Position numbers and translations under genes: made by a program. DNA of 64,000 nucleotides, from NCBI RefSeq assembly GCF_000512915.1, contig NZ_CP007034.1, positions 186,001-250,000 on the forward strand, written 5' to 3'. Numbering within the stretch: position 1 is the stretch's first letter; each line of letters opens with the position of its first letter. This stretch comes from Barnesiella viscericola DSM 18177 (GTDB taxonomy: Bacteria; Bacteroidota; Bacteroidia; Bacteroidales; Barnesiellaceae). Under the pieces are notes generated by a model that ran no database searches, was not told where the DNA came from, and saw only the letters and a program-made list of their open reading frames with translations. Below, piece by piece: positions 44,038 through 53,228 of the stretch.

Positions 44038-44592
44038 TTACAGGGTATAATCGTCGTCCATCATATTAAGGTCGGCAAATCCCTCTTCGTCAAGTTCCGA
44101 GGGGTCGTAGGTTTCATCGCCATAGAAATCTTCGTCGAGGTCCGATGAGCTGTTGGCTGCGTTCTTCTTCTCCAACTCTTCGAAATCCATGGTCTGTTGA
44201 GGCGGATTCCCTTCTTTGCGAGTGCAAATAGGAGCGTCCAAGTCTTTCCCTGTCTCAATCTCCTTCAATTCCATGAAGAACATGCGGTCGGTCATGTAGT
44301 CAAACACGAAAACCAGCCGTTGCCCCTCGTCTTCGATGAGCTCGCTCAGGCGGGTCGATGACATGATCCACGTGTCTTCGTCGGAATCCTTACCCATATC
44401 CACGAGAGTAATCTCTGTCTTTTTCTCCCAATCGTCGTCACAAATGAAAAACGAGGTCATTTGGTCTTTGGTAAAGCCCACCGAGTCGAGTATGGCATCG
44501 TGCAAATCGAGAAAGGTGGCATCGGAGTCTATGCAGATTTCCCGTCTGAAATTGTCAACTTCGTCCGAAACAATTCTGAATTTATAGATCAT
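44038..44592 (-). CDS. Plasmid pRiA4b ORF-3-like protein
   Basis: A 184-residue protein with the IYKFRIVSDE start and DATFLDLHDAILDSVGF segment of the pRiA4b ORF-3 / IS1096 TnpR-like family. The family is named after plasmid and transposon genes, but chromosomal copies such as this one are common in Bacteroidetes and no transposon ends are seen. The last 50 residues are strongly acidic (SSSDLDEDFYGDETYDPSE and onward). Function unknown. It stands alone between two hairpins. Confidence 0.8.
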   Translation of the reverse strand: MIYKFRIVSDEVDNFRREICIDSDATFLDLHDAILDSVGFTKDQMTSFFICDDDWEKKTEITLVDMGKDSDEDTWIMSSTRLSELIEDEGQRLVFVFDYMTDRMFFMELKEIETGKDLDAPICTRKEGNPPQQTMDFEELEKKNAANSSSDLDEDFYGDETYDPSELDEEGFADLNMMDDDYTL

Positions 44593-44763
44593 GATGTTCT
44601 GTTATTAGGTTCTTTTTTTGGATACGTAAAAGTAGTAAAAAACTTTCGCTTGCCAAACAATGCCTGTAAAAAATAGAGTACAGAATCACTTTTTACAATC
44701 GGGTAGGGAAGGTGGGTAGAGTCCGATGGAAAGGGCTTGGATCGACATGACTTAAAAAAACAA

Positions 44764-44790
44764 CAAGGCATATCGCCATGATATGCCTTG
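44764..44790 (-). terminator. Terminator of the frameshifted barrel gene
   Basis: Perfect 11-bp stem CAAGGCATATC / GATATGCCTTG with a 5-base loop; on the minus strand followed by TTGTTTTTTTAAG. Confidence 0.8.
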
Positions 44791-44819
44791 CAGTTGTGAT
44801 ATAGAGTCGTATCTGTTTA

Positions 44820-45482
44820 TCAGAAGCACCAGCCTACGCGCAGCGACGGGGTAGCGTGGAATCCGAATGCGCTTTCCAAAGTGGCTTGATTCCCCTTGTT
44901 TTCGTTTGTGGTCGAACCACTTACTATTGTAGTAGTACCTCTTTGGGTATTCATGGATTCATATCCCAAGCCCAACTCAAATCCTAAATAGAGGCCCTTG
45001 CACAGATAAACATCGACACCGGTAAAGACATTGACGCCAAATCCCAGGCCCGGACGCTTCGTTTCGGTTCTGTCGTCACTTTCCGAATTGTCTTGTTTTC
45101 CCTTCTGCATTCTCGTGAGCAGACCGATTTCACCACCTACATAAGGAGATATTCTTTCATATTTGGTAAAGTGGTATTCAAAACCGGGCATAATTGAGAA
45201 GGTTGTTTGGCTCGTGCGATCGTAACTCTCTATTTTGGTATCCCCATTCTCGGTGAAGGTGGTTGTTTTGGTAGAGTTTGTGTTCAATCCCAATTTCAAA
45301 CGTACAGCCATGTTCTCGTTCAGATGTAAACGGACTTTTGCTCCATACTCGGGTAATGTGAAACCTCCGTCACTGGCACCGCCGGGAGAGTAATTCAATT
45401 CAGTCGAAACCGTCATTGCTTCGGGTTTGTACTTTTCTTGTGCATTCACGTTAGTCAGTACGAAGGCTGCCAAAGCTGCCAC
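44820..45482 (-). CDS. Outer-membrane beta-barrel protein with a disrupted start
   Basis: About 220 residues of porin-like barrel (YGAKVRLHLNENMAVRLKLG, closing PSLRVGWCF). As read, it starts at GTG with AALAAFVLTNVNAQ, only the back half of a signal peptide. An ATG lies 17 bases upstream, but it is one base out of frame: ATG is followed by five A and then GTTTTCTTA. With six A it would read MKKVFLVAALAAFVLTNVNAQ, a perfect signal peptide. In the present frame ATG runs into TAG after five codons, and the barrel frame meets TAA just upstream. The gene is therefore probably frameshifted at 45491-45499, or the base is a sequencing error. Confidence 0.7.
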   Translation of the reverse strand: MAALAAFVLTNVNAQEKYKPEAMTVSTELNYSPGGASDGGFTLPEYGAKVRLHLNENMAVRLKLGLNTNSTKTTTFTENGDTKIESYDRTSQTTFSIMPGFEYHFTKYERISPYVGGEIGLLTRMQKGKQDNSESDDRTETKRPGLGFGVNVFTGVDVYLCKGLYLGFELGLGYESMNTQRGTTTIVSGSTTNENKGNQATLESAFGFHATPSLRVGWCF

Positions 45483-45675
45483 TAAGAAAACTTTTTCATG
45501 ATGTGATTTTTTTTATTGTTCCTACTCTATTCAATGGTTTTCGGAGTCTCCATGGTATTGTTTATGTGTACAAATATATTTAAAAGTTTTTGAATTAAAA
45601 ATATTTTAACTGAAATATTCTCTTTGCCAATTTATTATCCGACACAAGCAGGAGATAGCCTGATACAAAAGAAAA

Positions 45676-45710
45676 AGGCAGCAGTCTCACTTTCGTGCTA
45701 CTGGCCGCCT
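45676..45710 (-). terminator. Terminator of the lpx operon
   Basis: Imperfect inverted repeat (AGGC.GCAGT / ACTG..CGCCT) followed on the minus strand by TTTTCTTTTG, 35 bases past the lpxA stop. Confidence 0.6.
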
Positions 45711-45744
45711 CTTTCAAGTCCGTTTATAGTGTGGTTGCTCTTGT

Positions 45745-46521
45745 TTAGAGATACCCTTTGATAATACCACGCTTGGAATTGCGTACAAACAGGACTACCT
45801 CGTCACGCTCTTTGGTAGCCGGCAACTCGGCTTCGATACGTTCGAGAGCCTCGGTATGGTTCATGGCCGACTGATAAAGATACCGGTAGATTTCCTGTAT
45901 GTTGCAGATGGTTTCGTTGCTGAAATTGCGGCGGCGCAACCCGATGGAGTTGATACCGGCATAGGAGATGGGATTACGTCCTACCTTGATGTAGGGAGGA
46001 ATATCCTTGTTAACAAGCGAACCGCCCTGTATCATCACATGTGCGCCGATGTGGCTGAACTGGTGAATGAGGGTGCCGCCACCGATAACGGCATAGTTGT
46101 CGATATCTACTTCGCCGGCCACTTGCGTGGCGTTTGAGATGATGACATGGTCACCCACTACACAATCGTGAGCGATATGCGAATAGGCCATAATCAGGCA
46201 GTTGCTACCCACCACGGTTTTCCCCTTGGCGGCAGTTCCTCGATTGACGGTTACACATTCGCGCAGCGTGGTATTGTCGCCAATCTCTACGGTGGTCTCT
46301 TCGCCCTGGAATTTCAAATCCTGCGGAATGGCCGAAATGACTGCACCCGGGAAAATCCGGCAATTCTTTCCGATGCGGGCCCCTTCCAAGATAGTCACAT
46401 TCGAACCTATGTGAGTACCCTCGCCGATAACTACATTTTTATCGATTGTAACAAACGGCTCGATTACCACATTGTTGGCAATCTTTGCATCGGGGTGTAC
46501 GTATGCTAACGGTTGTTTCAT
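45745..46521 (-). CDS. lpxA: UDP-N-acetylglucosamine O-acyltransferase
   Basis: A 258-residue left-handed beta-helix acyltransferase catalysing the first step of lipid A synthesis, transfer of a 3-hydroxyacyl chain from ACP to UDP-GlcNAc. Hexapeptide repeats run from about residue 10 to 185 (e.g. IGEGTHIGSNVTILEGARIG); the catalytic His is in MAYSHIAHDCVVG. The C-terminal helical domain (MNHTEALERIEAEL) is present. It is the last gene of the lpxD, lpxC-fabZ, lpxA operon, 26 bases after the fusion gene. Confidence 0.96.
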   Translation of the reverse strand: MKQPLAYVHPDAKIANNVVIEPFVTIDKNVVIGEGTHIGSNVTILEGARIGKNCRIFPGAVISAIPQDLKFQGEETTVEIGDNTTLRECVTVNRGTAAKGKTVVGSNCLIMAYSHIAHDCVVGDHVIISNATQVAGEVDIDNYAVIGGGTLIHQFSHIGAHVMIQGGSLVNKDIPPYIKVGRNPISYAGINSIGLRRRNFSNETICNIQEIYRYLYQSAMNHTEALERIEAELPATKERDEVVLFVRNSKRGIIKGYL

Positions 46522-46547
46522 TTCTTACTTGTTTTAGTATGTAGTAT

Positions 46548-47930
46548 TTATTTGTTTTTAATAATCTGTGCCATAAACTCGGCTTCGGTCACGATACGCT
46601 CACCCACAAAAGCATAGCCTTTCATGTAGGCACAGCCCCGACGAACCTCCGATATGAGAGAGAGGTAGAAGATTACGGTATCGCCCGGTACGACTTTCTG
46701 ACGGAATTTCACATTGTCAATCTTCATGAAATAGGTCGAGTAGCGCTCGGGATCCTCTACGGTATTCAGTACCAGCAGACCACCCGTTTGCGCCATGGCT
46801 TCAACCAGCAATACACCCGGCATGATGGGCTCGGCAGGGAAGTGTCCCTGGAAGAAGGGTTCGTTGCCCGAAACATTCTTTACTCCGACGATATGGCGTG
46901 TTCCCATCTCGATAATCTTGTCGACCAACAGGAAGGGATAACGATGAGGAAGCAACTGGCGAATGCGGTTGATGTCCATAATCGGTGCCTTGTTGGGATT
47001 GTAGACAGGGCACTGAATATCCTGGCGGCGCACCTCCTTGCGAATGAGGCGGGCAAACTGGTTGTTGATTTTGTGTCCTGGACGCGTGGCAATGATGCGA
47101 CCTTTGATGGGTTTGCCTACCAATGCAATATCGCCCAGGATATCGAGCAGTTTGTGGCGGGCAGGTTCATTGTCGAATTCGAGCGGCTTGTTGTTGATGT
47201 AGCCCAGGTCGTCGACATGTTTGTGGGGAACACCCAGCAGATCGGCCAGACGGTCGAGCTCGGTTTGTGAAGTCTTTTGGTCATAGATGACGATGGCATT
47301 GTCGAGGTCGCCTCCTTTGATCAGGCCGTTTTTTACCAACGGTTCTACCTCTCTTACAAAGACAAAGGTGCGGGCGCTCGCAATCTCTTTTTTGAAGTCG
47401 TGCAAGTCGTCCAGGCTGGCAAACTGATTGCTCAGAATGGGCGAATCGAACGAAATGAGCGTGTTGATGCTGAACTCATCGTCGGGCAAAACAACAATTG
47501 ACGAACCGGTAGCCTCGTCGTGCAACTCGATTTTCGATTTGATGAGATAATACTCCCGTTCAGCATTCTGTTCCACCAGTCCGCAACGCTCAATCTCTTC
47601 GGCATAGACGGCGGCACTGCCGTCGAGTATGGGTAATTCGGGCGCATTGACCTGAATCAGACAGTTGTCTATCTCGGCAGCATAGAGTGCGGCCATGGCA
47701 TGTTCGATGGTGCTCACTTTGGCATCGCCTTCGGCAATGACTGTACCCCGACTGGTTTCCACTACGTTTTCGGCCAACGCGTCGATGATGGGTTGACCTT
47801 CGAGATCGATACGTTGTATCTTGTATCCATGATGTTCGGGAGCAGGGAGGAAGGTTGCCGTGATGTCCAATCCGGTGTGCAATCCTTTCCCGCTAACCGA
47901 GAAACTGCTTTTTAAGGTTTTCTGTTTCAT
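46548..47930 (-). CDS. lpxC-fabZ: Bifunctional UDP-3-O-acyl-GlcNAc deacetylase / 3-hydroxyacyl-ACP dehydratase
   Basis: The 460-residue fusion has two parts. LpxC (about 1-300) has zinc ligands in STIEHAMAAL and in PARHKLLDILGD and carries out the committed step of lipid A synthesis. FabZ (about 315-460), with His in HRYPFLLVDKI and Glu in EPIMPGVLLVEAMAQTGG, dehydrates 3-hydroxyacyl-ACP in fatty acid synthesis. The fusion is standard in Bacteroidetes and links two enzymes that compete for the same acyl-ACP pool. It lies 12 bases after lpxD. Confidence 0.97.
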   Translation of the reverse strand: MKQKTLKSSFSVSGKGLHTGLDITATFLPAPEHHGYKIQRIDLEGQPIIDALAENVVETSRGTVIAEGDAKVSTIEHAMAALYAAEIDNCLIQVNAPELPILDGSAAVYAEEIERCGLVEQNAEREYYLIKSKIELHDEATGSSIVVLPDDEFSINTLISFDSPILSNQFASLDDLHDFKKEIASARTFVFVREVEPLVKNGLIKGGDLDNAIVIYDQKTSQTELDRLADLLGVPHKHVDDLGYINNKPLEFDNEPARHKLLDILGDIALVGKPIKGRIIATRPGHKINNQFARLIRKEVRRQDIQCPVYNPNKAPIMDINRIRQLLPHRYPFLLVDKIIEMGTRHIVGVKNVSGNEPFFQGHFPAEPIMPGVLLVEAMAQTGGLLVLNTVEDPERYSTYFMKIDNVKFRQKVVPGDTVIFYLSLISEVRRGCAYMKGYAFVGERIVTEAEFMAQIIKNK

Positions 47931-47942
47931 CGATATATGGTT

Positions 47943-48989
47943 TTATTTGTTTTTCAGTTGTTCTTTCAGTGATTCCACTTCTTTCGCGAGTTCCTTTACC
48001 GTGCGGGTAAGGTCGGGCAGCCGTTTGATGTAAACGACCTGGCGGGCAAACTCCTTGGAGGGTACTGCCGGGTAGCCCATGATGATGGCGTCGTCGTCGA
48101 CATGATTGGGGATTCCCGATTGGGCACCGACCTGAATTCGGTCGCCCAACTTGATGTGACCGGCTACACCCACCTGTCCGCCAATCATCGAGTGGCTGCC
48201 TACTTTGGCCGAACCTGCGATGCCGGCCTGAGCGGCAATGACGGTGTGTTCGCCCACCTCGACGTTGTGGGCTATCTGTATGAGATTGTCGAGTTTTACT
48301 CCCTTGTGGATAACCGTAGAGCCCATGGTGGCGCGGTCGATAGTGGTATTGGCTCCTATCTCGACATTGTCTTCGAGAACCACATTGCCTATCTGGGCTA
48401 TCTTGGCATATTCGCCGTTGGCTTGCGGAGCGAATCCGAATCCGTCGCCACCGATTACGACACCGGCATGGAGCGTACAATTATTTCCAATGACACAACT
48501 GTGGTAGATTTTCACACCGGGATAGAGGGTCACGTTATCACCGAGTACCACATCGTTACCCACATACACCTGGGGATATATCTTTACATTCTTCCCGATT
48601 TTCACTCGTTCGCCAATATAGGCAAAAGCTCCCAGATAAATATCGTCGGGCAGGGTTACCGACTGGGCTACATAATGAGGCTCTTCAATACCTTTCTTGG
48701 CCGTGAGAGCTTCGTTTACCAGGTTGAGCAACAGGGCCAGGCAAGCATACGGGTCATCAACTTTGATGAGAGTTGCCTCGACAGGGTGTTCGGGTTCAAA
48801 CTCTTTATGGACCAACACGATGCTGGCTTTTGTCTGATAAATGTAGTGTGTGTATTTAGGATTGGCCAGAAAGGTAAGGGTGCCGGGAGTCCCTTCTTCG
48901 ATTTTAGACAGGTTGCTTACTTCGACCGAAGCATTACCTACCACCTCTCCATGCAGGAAATCGGCTATTTGTTGCGCTGAGAATTTCAT
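47943..48989 (-). CDS. lpxD: UDP-3-O-acylglucosamine N-acyltransferase
   Basis: The 348-residue enzyme adds the second acyl chain (amide-linked) in lipid A synthesis. It has an N-terminal uridine-binding domain ([16 protein letters not shown]), a long hexapeptide-repeat helix (about 110-300) with the catalytic His in [15 protein letters not shown], and a C-terminal helix ([15 protein letters not shown]). First gene of the lpx operon. It diverges from spt across a 369-base gap. Confidence 0.96.
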   Translation of the reverse strand: MKFSAQQIADFLHGEVVGNASVEVSNLSKIEEGTPGTLTFLANPKYTHYIYQTKASIVLVHKEFEPEHPVEATLIKVDDPYACLALLLNLVNEALTAKKGIEEPHYVAQSVTLPDDIYLGAFAYIGERVKIGKNVKIYPQVYVGNDVVLGDNVTLYPGVKIYHSCVIGNNCTLHAGVVIGGDGFGFAPQANGEYAKIAQIGNVVLEDNVEIGANTTIDRATMGSTVIHKGVKLDNLIQIAHNVEVGEHTVIAAQAGIAGSAKVGSHSMIGGQVGVAGHIKLGDRIQVGAQSGIPNHVDDDAIIMGYPAVPSKEFARQVVYIKRLPDLTRTVKELAKEVESLKEQLKNK

Positions 48990-49358
48990 GTTTGTTCTCT
49001 GTCATTAGGTTATACAATCGGCAAATTTCGCAATTTTTTTCAAATTCTTGGCCATTGCAGGTAGATTTTATTACAAAACAATTACGAATGCAATTCTTTG
49101 GGGAATATATGGTTTTGATTATTAGTTATATAATTCTTCTGTCGATTATATAGCCGATGGATTTGAACTCAGGCGGCCTTTTGTGAGAACAAGCATAAAG
49201 GTCTCATTTTTTTTGAGTAAATAGGTGATTTTTTAAGTGAAAGATGATTTTATTTCCGATAATTATGTTACCTTTGCACCCTGTATTTTTAAGGTGCTTA
49301 TGAATAGAAGACCTTGATATGCAAATAGTTTATAACAAAATACATACAGCAATAAACT
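48990..49358. other. Divergent gap between lpxD and spt
   Basis: 369 AT-rich bases with no credible ORF. TACCTTTG at 49269-49276 is the likely spt -7 box. The minus-strand lpxD promoter is not clear; a GAAATTTG near 49030 differs by one base from consensus. Confidence 0.5.
49269..49276 (+). promoter_or_regulatory. spt promoter -7 box TACCTTTG
   Basis: TAnnTTTG match giving a leader of roughly 75-80 bases before the spt ATG. Confidence 0.5.
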
Positions 49359-50546
49359 ATGAAATTGATGCAAGAAAAGCTGGCGAAGTATGATGCTCCG
49401 CAGAAAGCCAAGGCTTTGGGTGTATATCCTTATTTCCGCAAAATTGAAAGCGATCAGGATACCGAAGTCTTAATCAATGGCAAAAAAGTTTTGATGTTCG
49501 GGTCGAACAGTTATTTAGGCCTTACCAATCACCCTAAAATCAAAGAAGCCGCTATTGCTGCCATTCGCAAGTATGGTACGGGTTGTGCCGGTTCTCGATT
49601 CCTGAATGGGACACTCGACATTCACGAAGAGTTGGAGCACCGATTGGCCAAGTTTGTAGGGAAAGAGGAGGCTATCATCTATTCGACCGGATTCCAAGTC
49701 AACCTGGGTGTCGTATCCTGTGTAACCGGGCGTGGTGACTATATCCTGTGGGACGAGCTCGACCATGCTTCGATTATCGAGGGTCGTCGTTTGTCCTTCT
49801 CTACACCTTTGAAATATCACCACAACGACATGCAGTCGCTCGAAGAGCAATTGCGCCACTGCGAGCCCGACAAGGTGAAACTGATTGTAACCGACGGTGT
49901 ATTCTCGATGGAAGGCGATGTGGCCAATTTGCCCGAAATTGTACGGTTAGCCAAGAAGTATAATGCTGCCGTAATGGTCGACGAAGCTCACGGTATTGGT
50001 GTATTTGGCCGCGATGGTCGAGGTACGTGCGACCACTTTGGGGTTTCCGACGATGTAGACCTCATTATGGGTACATTCAGTAAATCGCTGGCTTCGCTGG
50101 GAGGATTTATCGCTACCGATAAGGTGACAGCCAACTATCTGCGACACAATTCCCGCTCATATATTTTCAGTGCAAGTATCACACCGGCCTCGACGGCTGC
50201 CGTGGGTGCCGCCTTGGATATCATGGAGAGCGAGCCCGAGCGTATCGCTCACTTGTGGGACGTAACCAACTACGCTCTTGAAGGATTCCGTCGTATCGGT
50301 TGTGAAATAGGTAATACCTGTACGCCCATTATCCCGCTGTTTATCCGCGATAACGAGAAGACCTTCCGGGTAACCCGCGACCTGTTCGACGAGGGTATCT
50401 TTGTCAATCCTGTGGTGGCTCCGGCCGTAGCTCCCAAAGACACGCTGATTCGTTTCTCGCTGATGGCTACACACACCTTCAAGCAGGTGGATATCGCTCT
50501 TGAAAAGATTGAGAAATGCTTCAAACGCTTGGAGATTATTAAATAG
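49359..50546 (+). CDS. spt: Serine palmitoyltransferase
   Basis: A 395-residue PLP-dependent alpha-oxoamine synthase condensing serine with an acyl-CoA or acyl-ACP to 3-ketosphinganine, the first step of sphingolipid synthesis. Marks are KYGTGCAGSRFLNGTLDIHE, VDEAHGIGVFG and the PLP lysine Lys242 in GTFSKSLASLGG. Sequence and length closely resemble the Bacteroides enzyme; related glycine C-acetyltransferases (Kbl) are less similar. Single-gene unit with its own terminator. It lies back to back with the lipid A operon. Confidence 0.9.
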   Translation: MKLMQEKLAKYDAPQKAKALGVYPYFRKIESDQDTEVLINGKKVLMFGSNSYLGLTNHPKIKEAAIAAIRKYGTGCAGSRFLNGTLDIHEELEHRLAKFVGKEEAIIYSTGFQVNLGVVSCVTGRGDYILWDELDHASIIEGRRLSFSTPLKYHHNDMQSLEEQLRHCEPDKVKLIVTDGVFSMEGDVANLPEIVRLAKKYNAAVMVDEAHGIGVFGRDGRGTCDHFGVSDDVDLIMGTFSKSLASLGGFIATDKVTANYLRHNSRSYIFSASITPASTAAVGAALDIMESEPERIAHLWDVTNYALEGFRRIGCEIGNTCTPIIPLFIRDNEKTFRVTRDLFDEGIFVNPVVAPAVAPKDTLIRFSLMATHTFKQVDIALEKIEKCFKRLEIIK

Positions 50547-50571
50547 TATCATCTATAAATAGATTTGTTTT

Positions 50572-50607
50572 GCCGTTGGAGAGAATCCCTTCTCCAACGG
50601 CATTTTT
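50572..50607 (+). terminator. Terminator after spt
   Basis: Perfect 10-11 bp stem (GCCGTTGGAGA / TCTCCAACGGC) followed by ATTTTTTAT. Confidence 0.85.
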
Positions 50608-50636
50608 TATGCTTGCAGAAGTCGGGATAAATAAAT

Positions 50637-50667
50637 AGCCCGTTCCGGCACGAAGCGGGAACGGGCT
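50637..50667 (-). terminator. Terminator after the PepSY-like gene
   Basis: Stem AGCCCGTTCC / GGAACGGGCT with a small inner pair; on the minus strand followed by ATTTATTTATCCC. Confidence 0.75.
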
Positions 50668-50690
50668 CGTAACCCGGCAGGGTTGGAAAA

Positions 50691-51131
50691 TCAGTCGTCG
50701 ATGTCGATCAGGTTGAATTGCTTGTCAAAGGTCAACTCCAAGCCATTGGTAATCTTCACCTCGTAGTCGCGTTTGTCCCGGTCGATTTTCACGATTTGCG
50801 TGTCGGGATAGTTTTGCGATACATACTGAGCGATTTGAGCCGGAATCACAGCCGAGGGAACGGTCGAATATTTGCAGTCGATTTCTTTCCATTCGCCATC
50901 TTTCCAGAACTCTATTTTGGAGCTGTTGGTGAATACCACTTCATAACGCGTTTCCAGGAATTCCCGTTCGAGTTTGGCAAAAGCAACCTTCTCCTTGGAG
51001 AAGTGTGTCTTGATGAATTGTTGAGCCTTGGCCGGCAGCTGGGTTACCGTGATAGGCTTGTCGTTATCGGCGCAAGCGGTTGTAATACCAAAGATCATCA
51101 AGATAGCTGAGAGAATCATTAACTTTTTCAT
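50691..51131 (-). CDS. PepSY-like periplasmic protein
   Basis: The 146-residue protein starts MKKLMILSAILMIFG (ATG 51131; the in-frame start 24 bases upstream is rejected) with a signal peptide ending near TACA. Two PepSY-like repeats follow, LPAKAQQFIKTHF with KIEFWKDGEW, and VIPAQIAQYVSQNYPD with GLELTFDKQFNLIDID. Such proteins are small periplasmic factors of uncertain role, often encoded beside two-component systems. It lies downstream of the histidine kinase gene with a 123-base gap, so it may be a target or modulator of that system. Confidence 0.82.
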   Translation of the reverse strand: MKKLMILSAILMIFGITTACADNDKPITVTQLPAKAQQFIKTHFSKEKVAFAKLEREFLETRYEVVFTNSSKIEFWKDGEWKEIDCKYSTVPSAVIPAQIAQYVSQNYPDTQIVKIDRDKRDYEVKITNGLELTFDKQFNLIDIDD

Positions 51132-51254
51132 AACATTCAAAATTTTATTAGTCATACATTGTTTTAATTTGATGGTACAAAGATTGAGTACGATTTTGAA
51201 ACGAATTTGAAATTTTGAGGAAAATCACGAAAAAAATCATTTTTTCCTCCTTTT

Positions 51255-52526
51255 TTATGGCCATGTAACGGAAAAACAATGTTTACCGTCGGTGTAGCGA
51301 TATGCTATATCGCAATTATAGTAGTGGCATACGGCCTTGACCAAAGCCAGCCCCAATCCGGTAGAGCCCTCCTTTTTATTGCCTTGATAGAACCGGTCGA
51401 AGATATGCTCGGCATCGAGCGGAGCATCGCCGTCGTTGGCAATCGTCAGTGTGCGGCCATGTAATACAACGTCGATAGTCTGGTTGGGGTTCGTATGAAC
51501 ATAGGCATTTTTGAGCAGATTGGTGACCAGTGTAGAGGCCAGCGAGTCGTTCATCGATACGACAAAGTGGTCGGGGAGATCAATGTGGCAGGCAATGTGC
51601 CGCGACTCATATATTTCGTTATAGAGCGGAGCCTGTTCGCGAATGAGATCGGCTATGTCTACATCTTCACTCTCGGGGAACTGTCCGTTTTCGATTTTGG
51701 TCAAAAGCAGCAACGTTTTATTGAGCCGTACAATGTGGTTGAGCGACCGTTGCATTTTAAACAACTCCTCGACCTGCTTTTCATTCGGTTCGGTATTGTC
51801 GAGCAGCCATTCAATGCGATTGCCTAGGATAGCCAGCGGAGTCTGCAATTCGTGCGAAGCGTTACCAATGAATTGTTTTTGGCGTTCAAAAAGCTCTTCC
51901 GAACGATGGGCGGCCTCTTGTGCCGCTACGTTGAGACGGTGGAATTCGGTGATATTCGTATTGTCGGGGACCGGACTGTTGTGCTTACCCGGAGTATAGC
52001 TGTCGAGCCACTGCAACAAGGCATACAAGGGCTTCATGCTGTGGTGAAAAATCCAAGTCGTCAAGCCGATGAGTGTGAAGAGCAAAATCAAATAGAGCAG
52101 GATAATCCAGAACAGGATAGTCCTTACCAGATCATTTTTCTCAAACGTGGGCATGGCCACCTTCAACTCATAGTAGTTATCGTCGTTGTCACGGAAGATG
52201 GTCGATAGGATACGAGCCGGCTCGGTCTCCTCCTTCTCGGGAATATAAACCTCGGCATCGTAATATATAATGTGTGATTTCGATTCGGCATATTCCCTGT
52301 CGATGGGGGTAATCGAGTAGCTGTTGTTCGAGCCGCTGTTCAAGGGCGGCAACTCACGACCGGCCAGCATGCGAATGATAATCAATTCGGAGTAATCGGC
52401 CAGAGCATCGTCGGCCTCGTCGTTGATTTCGTCGACTGTCATAAAATAAAACAACGTGGCCCACAAAGCCATGAGCGGAATCAATACGGCCGAGAGACGA
52501 AGTGCTATGCGATAAATCAGTTTCAT
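51255..52526 (-). CDS. Two-component sensor histidine kinase
   Basis: A 423-residue inner-membrane kinase: helices at about residues 5-28 and 138-160 flank a short periplasmic sensor. Next comes HisKA with phospho-acceptor His in NASHELQTPLAILGNR (about residue 224), then an HATPase_c domain with NLLKNAYVHTNPNQ and GSTGLGLALVKAV; the DxGxG box is reduced to ANDGDAP. It follows its response regulator after 14 bases. The signal is unknown. Confidence 0.9.
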   Translation of the reverse strand: MKLIYRIALRLSAVLIPLMALWATLFYFMTVDEINDEADDALADYSELIIIRMLAGRELPPLNSGSNNSYSITPIDREYAESKSHIIYYDAEVYIPEKEETEPARILSTIFRDNDDNYYELKVAMPTFEKNDLVRTILFWIILLYLILLFTLIGLTTWIFHHSMKPLYALLQWLDSYTPGKHNSPVPDNTNITEFHRLNVAAQEAAHRSEELFERQKQFIGNASHELQTPLAILGNRIEWLLDNTEPNEKQVEELFKMQRSLNHIVRLNKTLLLLTKIENGQFPESEDVDIADLIREQAPLYNEIYESRHIACHIDLPDHFVVSMNDSLASTLVTNLLKNAYVHTNPNQTIDVVLHGRTLTIANDGDAPLDAEHIFDRFYQGNKKEGSTGLGLALVKAVCHYYNCDIAYRYTDGKHCFSVTWP

Positions 52527-52540
52527 GCAGGAACGGGCAA

Positions 52541-53224
52541 TTATTCGACAGGGGGAATCAGTTTATATCCGAAGCCGTAAATCGATTTGATTTCAATGTC
52601 AGCACCCGCATCGGTAAGTTTGCGACGCAGATTTTTCATTTGAGCATATACAAAATGGAAATTGTCGGCCTGGTCGGCGTGGTCGCCCCATACCGCTTCG
52701 GCCAGGACCGATTTGTCGACCAGGTGATTGGGGCGTTGCATGAAGTAGAGCAGAATATCAAACTCTTTTTTCAAGAGAGTCAGTTCTTGACCACCTACCA
52801 ATACCCGTGAACTTTCGGGTTCAAGTTCCACATTTCCCAGGCGCAGAGCCATCTCACCGCCACTCTTTCCCCGACGCAGCACACTTTTGATACGAGCCAG
52901 CAATTCGGCCGTATGGAAGGGCTTGGGCAAGTAGTCGTCGGCCCCCATGTCGAGACCTCGAATTTTGTCGTCGAGCGAATCACGTGCCGAAATGATAATC
53001 ACATTGTCGCGCTTGCGCTGTTGTTTGAGATGTTCGAGCAGATGCAACCCGTTTCCATCAGGCAGCATAATATCGAGCAGAATGCAATCATAGGTATATG
53101 CAGCCAACTTGGCATCGGCTTCGGCATAGGTGGTCGCTGTCTCAACCACGTAGTGCTCCTGTTCCAATGCCCGTTGCATAATCTCCCGCAGAGAGGGTTC
53201 GTCTTCGATAATCAATATTTTCAT
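52541..53224 (-). CDS. OmpR-family response regulator
   Basis: A 227-residue regulator with phospho-acceptor Asp51 (YDCILLDIMLPDGNG), the acidic pair IIEDEPS and Lys in LPKPF, then a winged-helix DNA-binding domain (KNLRRKLTDAG, SIYGFGYKLI). First gene of the pair with the downstream histidine kinase. A TAAATTTG promoter box ends four bases before its ATG, so its mRNA may be leaderless. The DNA target is not known; the PepSY-like gene is a candidate. Confidence 0.92.
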   Translation of the reverse strand: MKILIIEDEPSLREIMQRALEQEHYVVETATTYAEADAKLAAYTYDCILLDIMLPDGNGLHLLEHLKQQRKRDNVIIISARDSLDDKIRGLDMGADDYLPKPFHTAELLARIKSVLRRGKSGGEMALRLGNVELEPESSRVLVGGQELTLLKKEFDILLYFMQRPNHLVDKSVLAEAVWGDHADQADNFHFVYAQMKNLRRKLTDAGADIEIKSIYGFGYKLIPPVE

Positions 53225-53228
53225 GTCT

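Noticed and set aside
44038-44592. Mobile element suggested by the pRiA4b ORF-3/IS1096 family name
   Set aside because: No transposase, terminal inverted repeats or target duplications are seen; chromosomal copies of this family are common.
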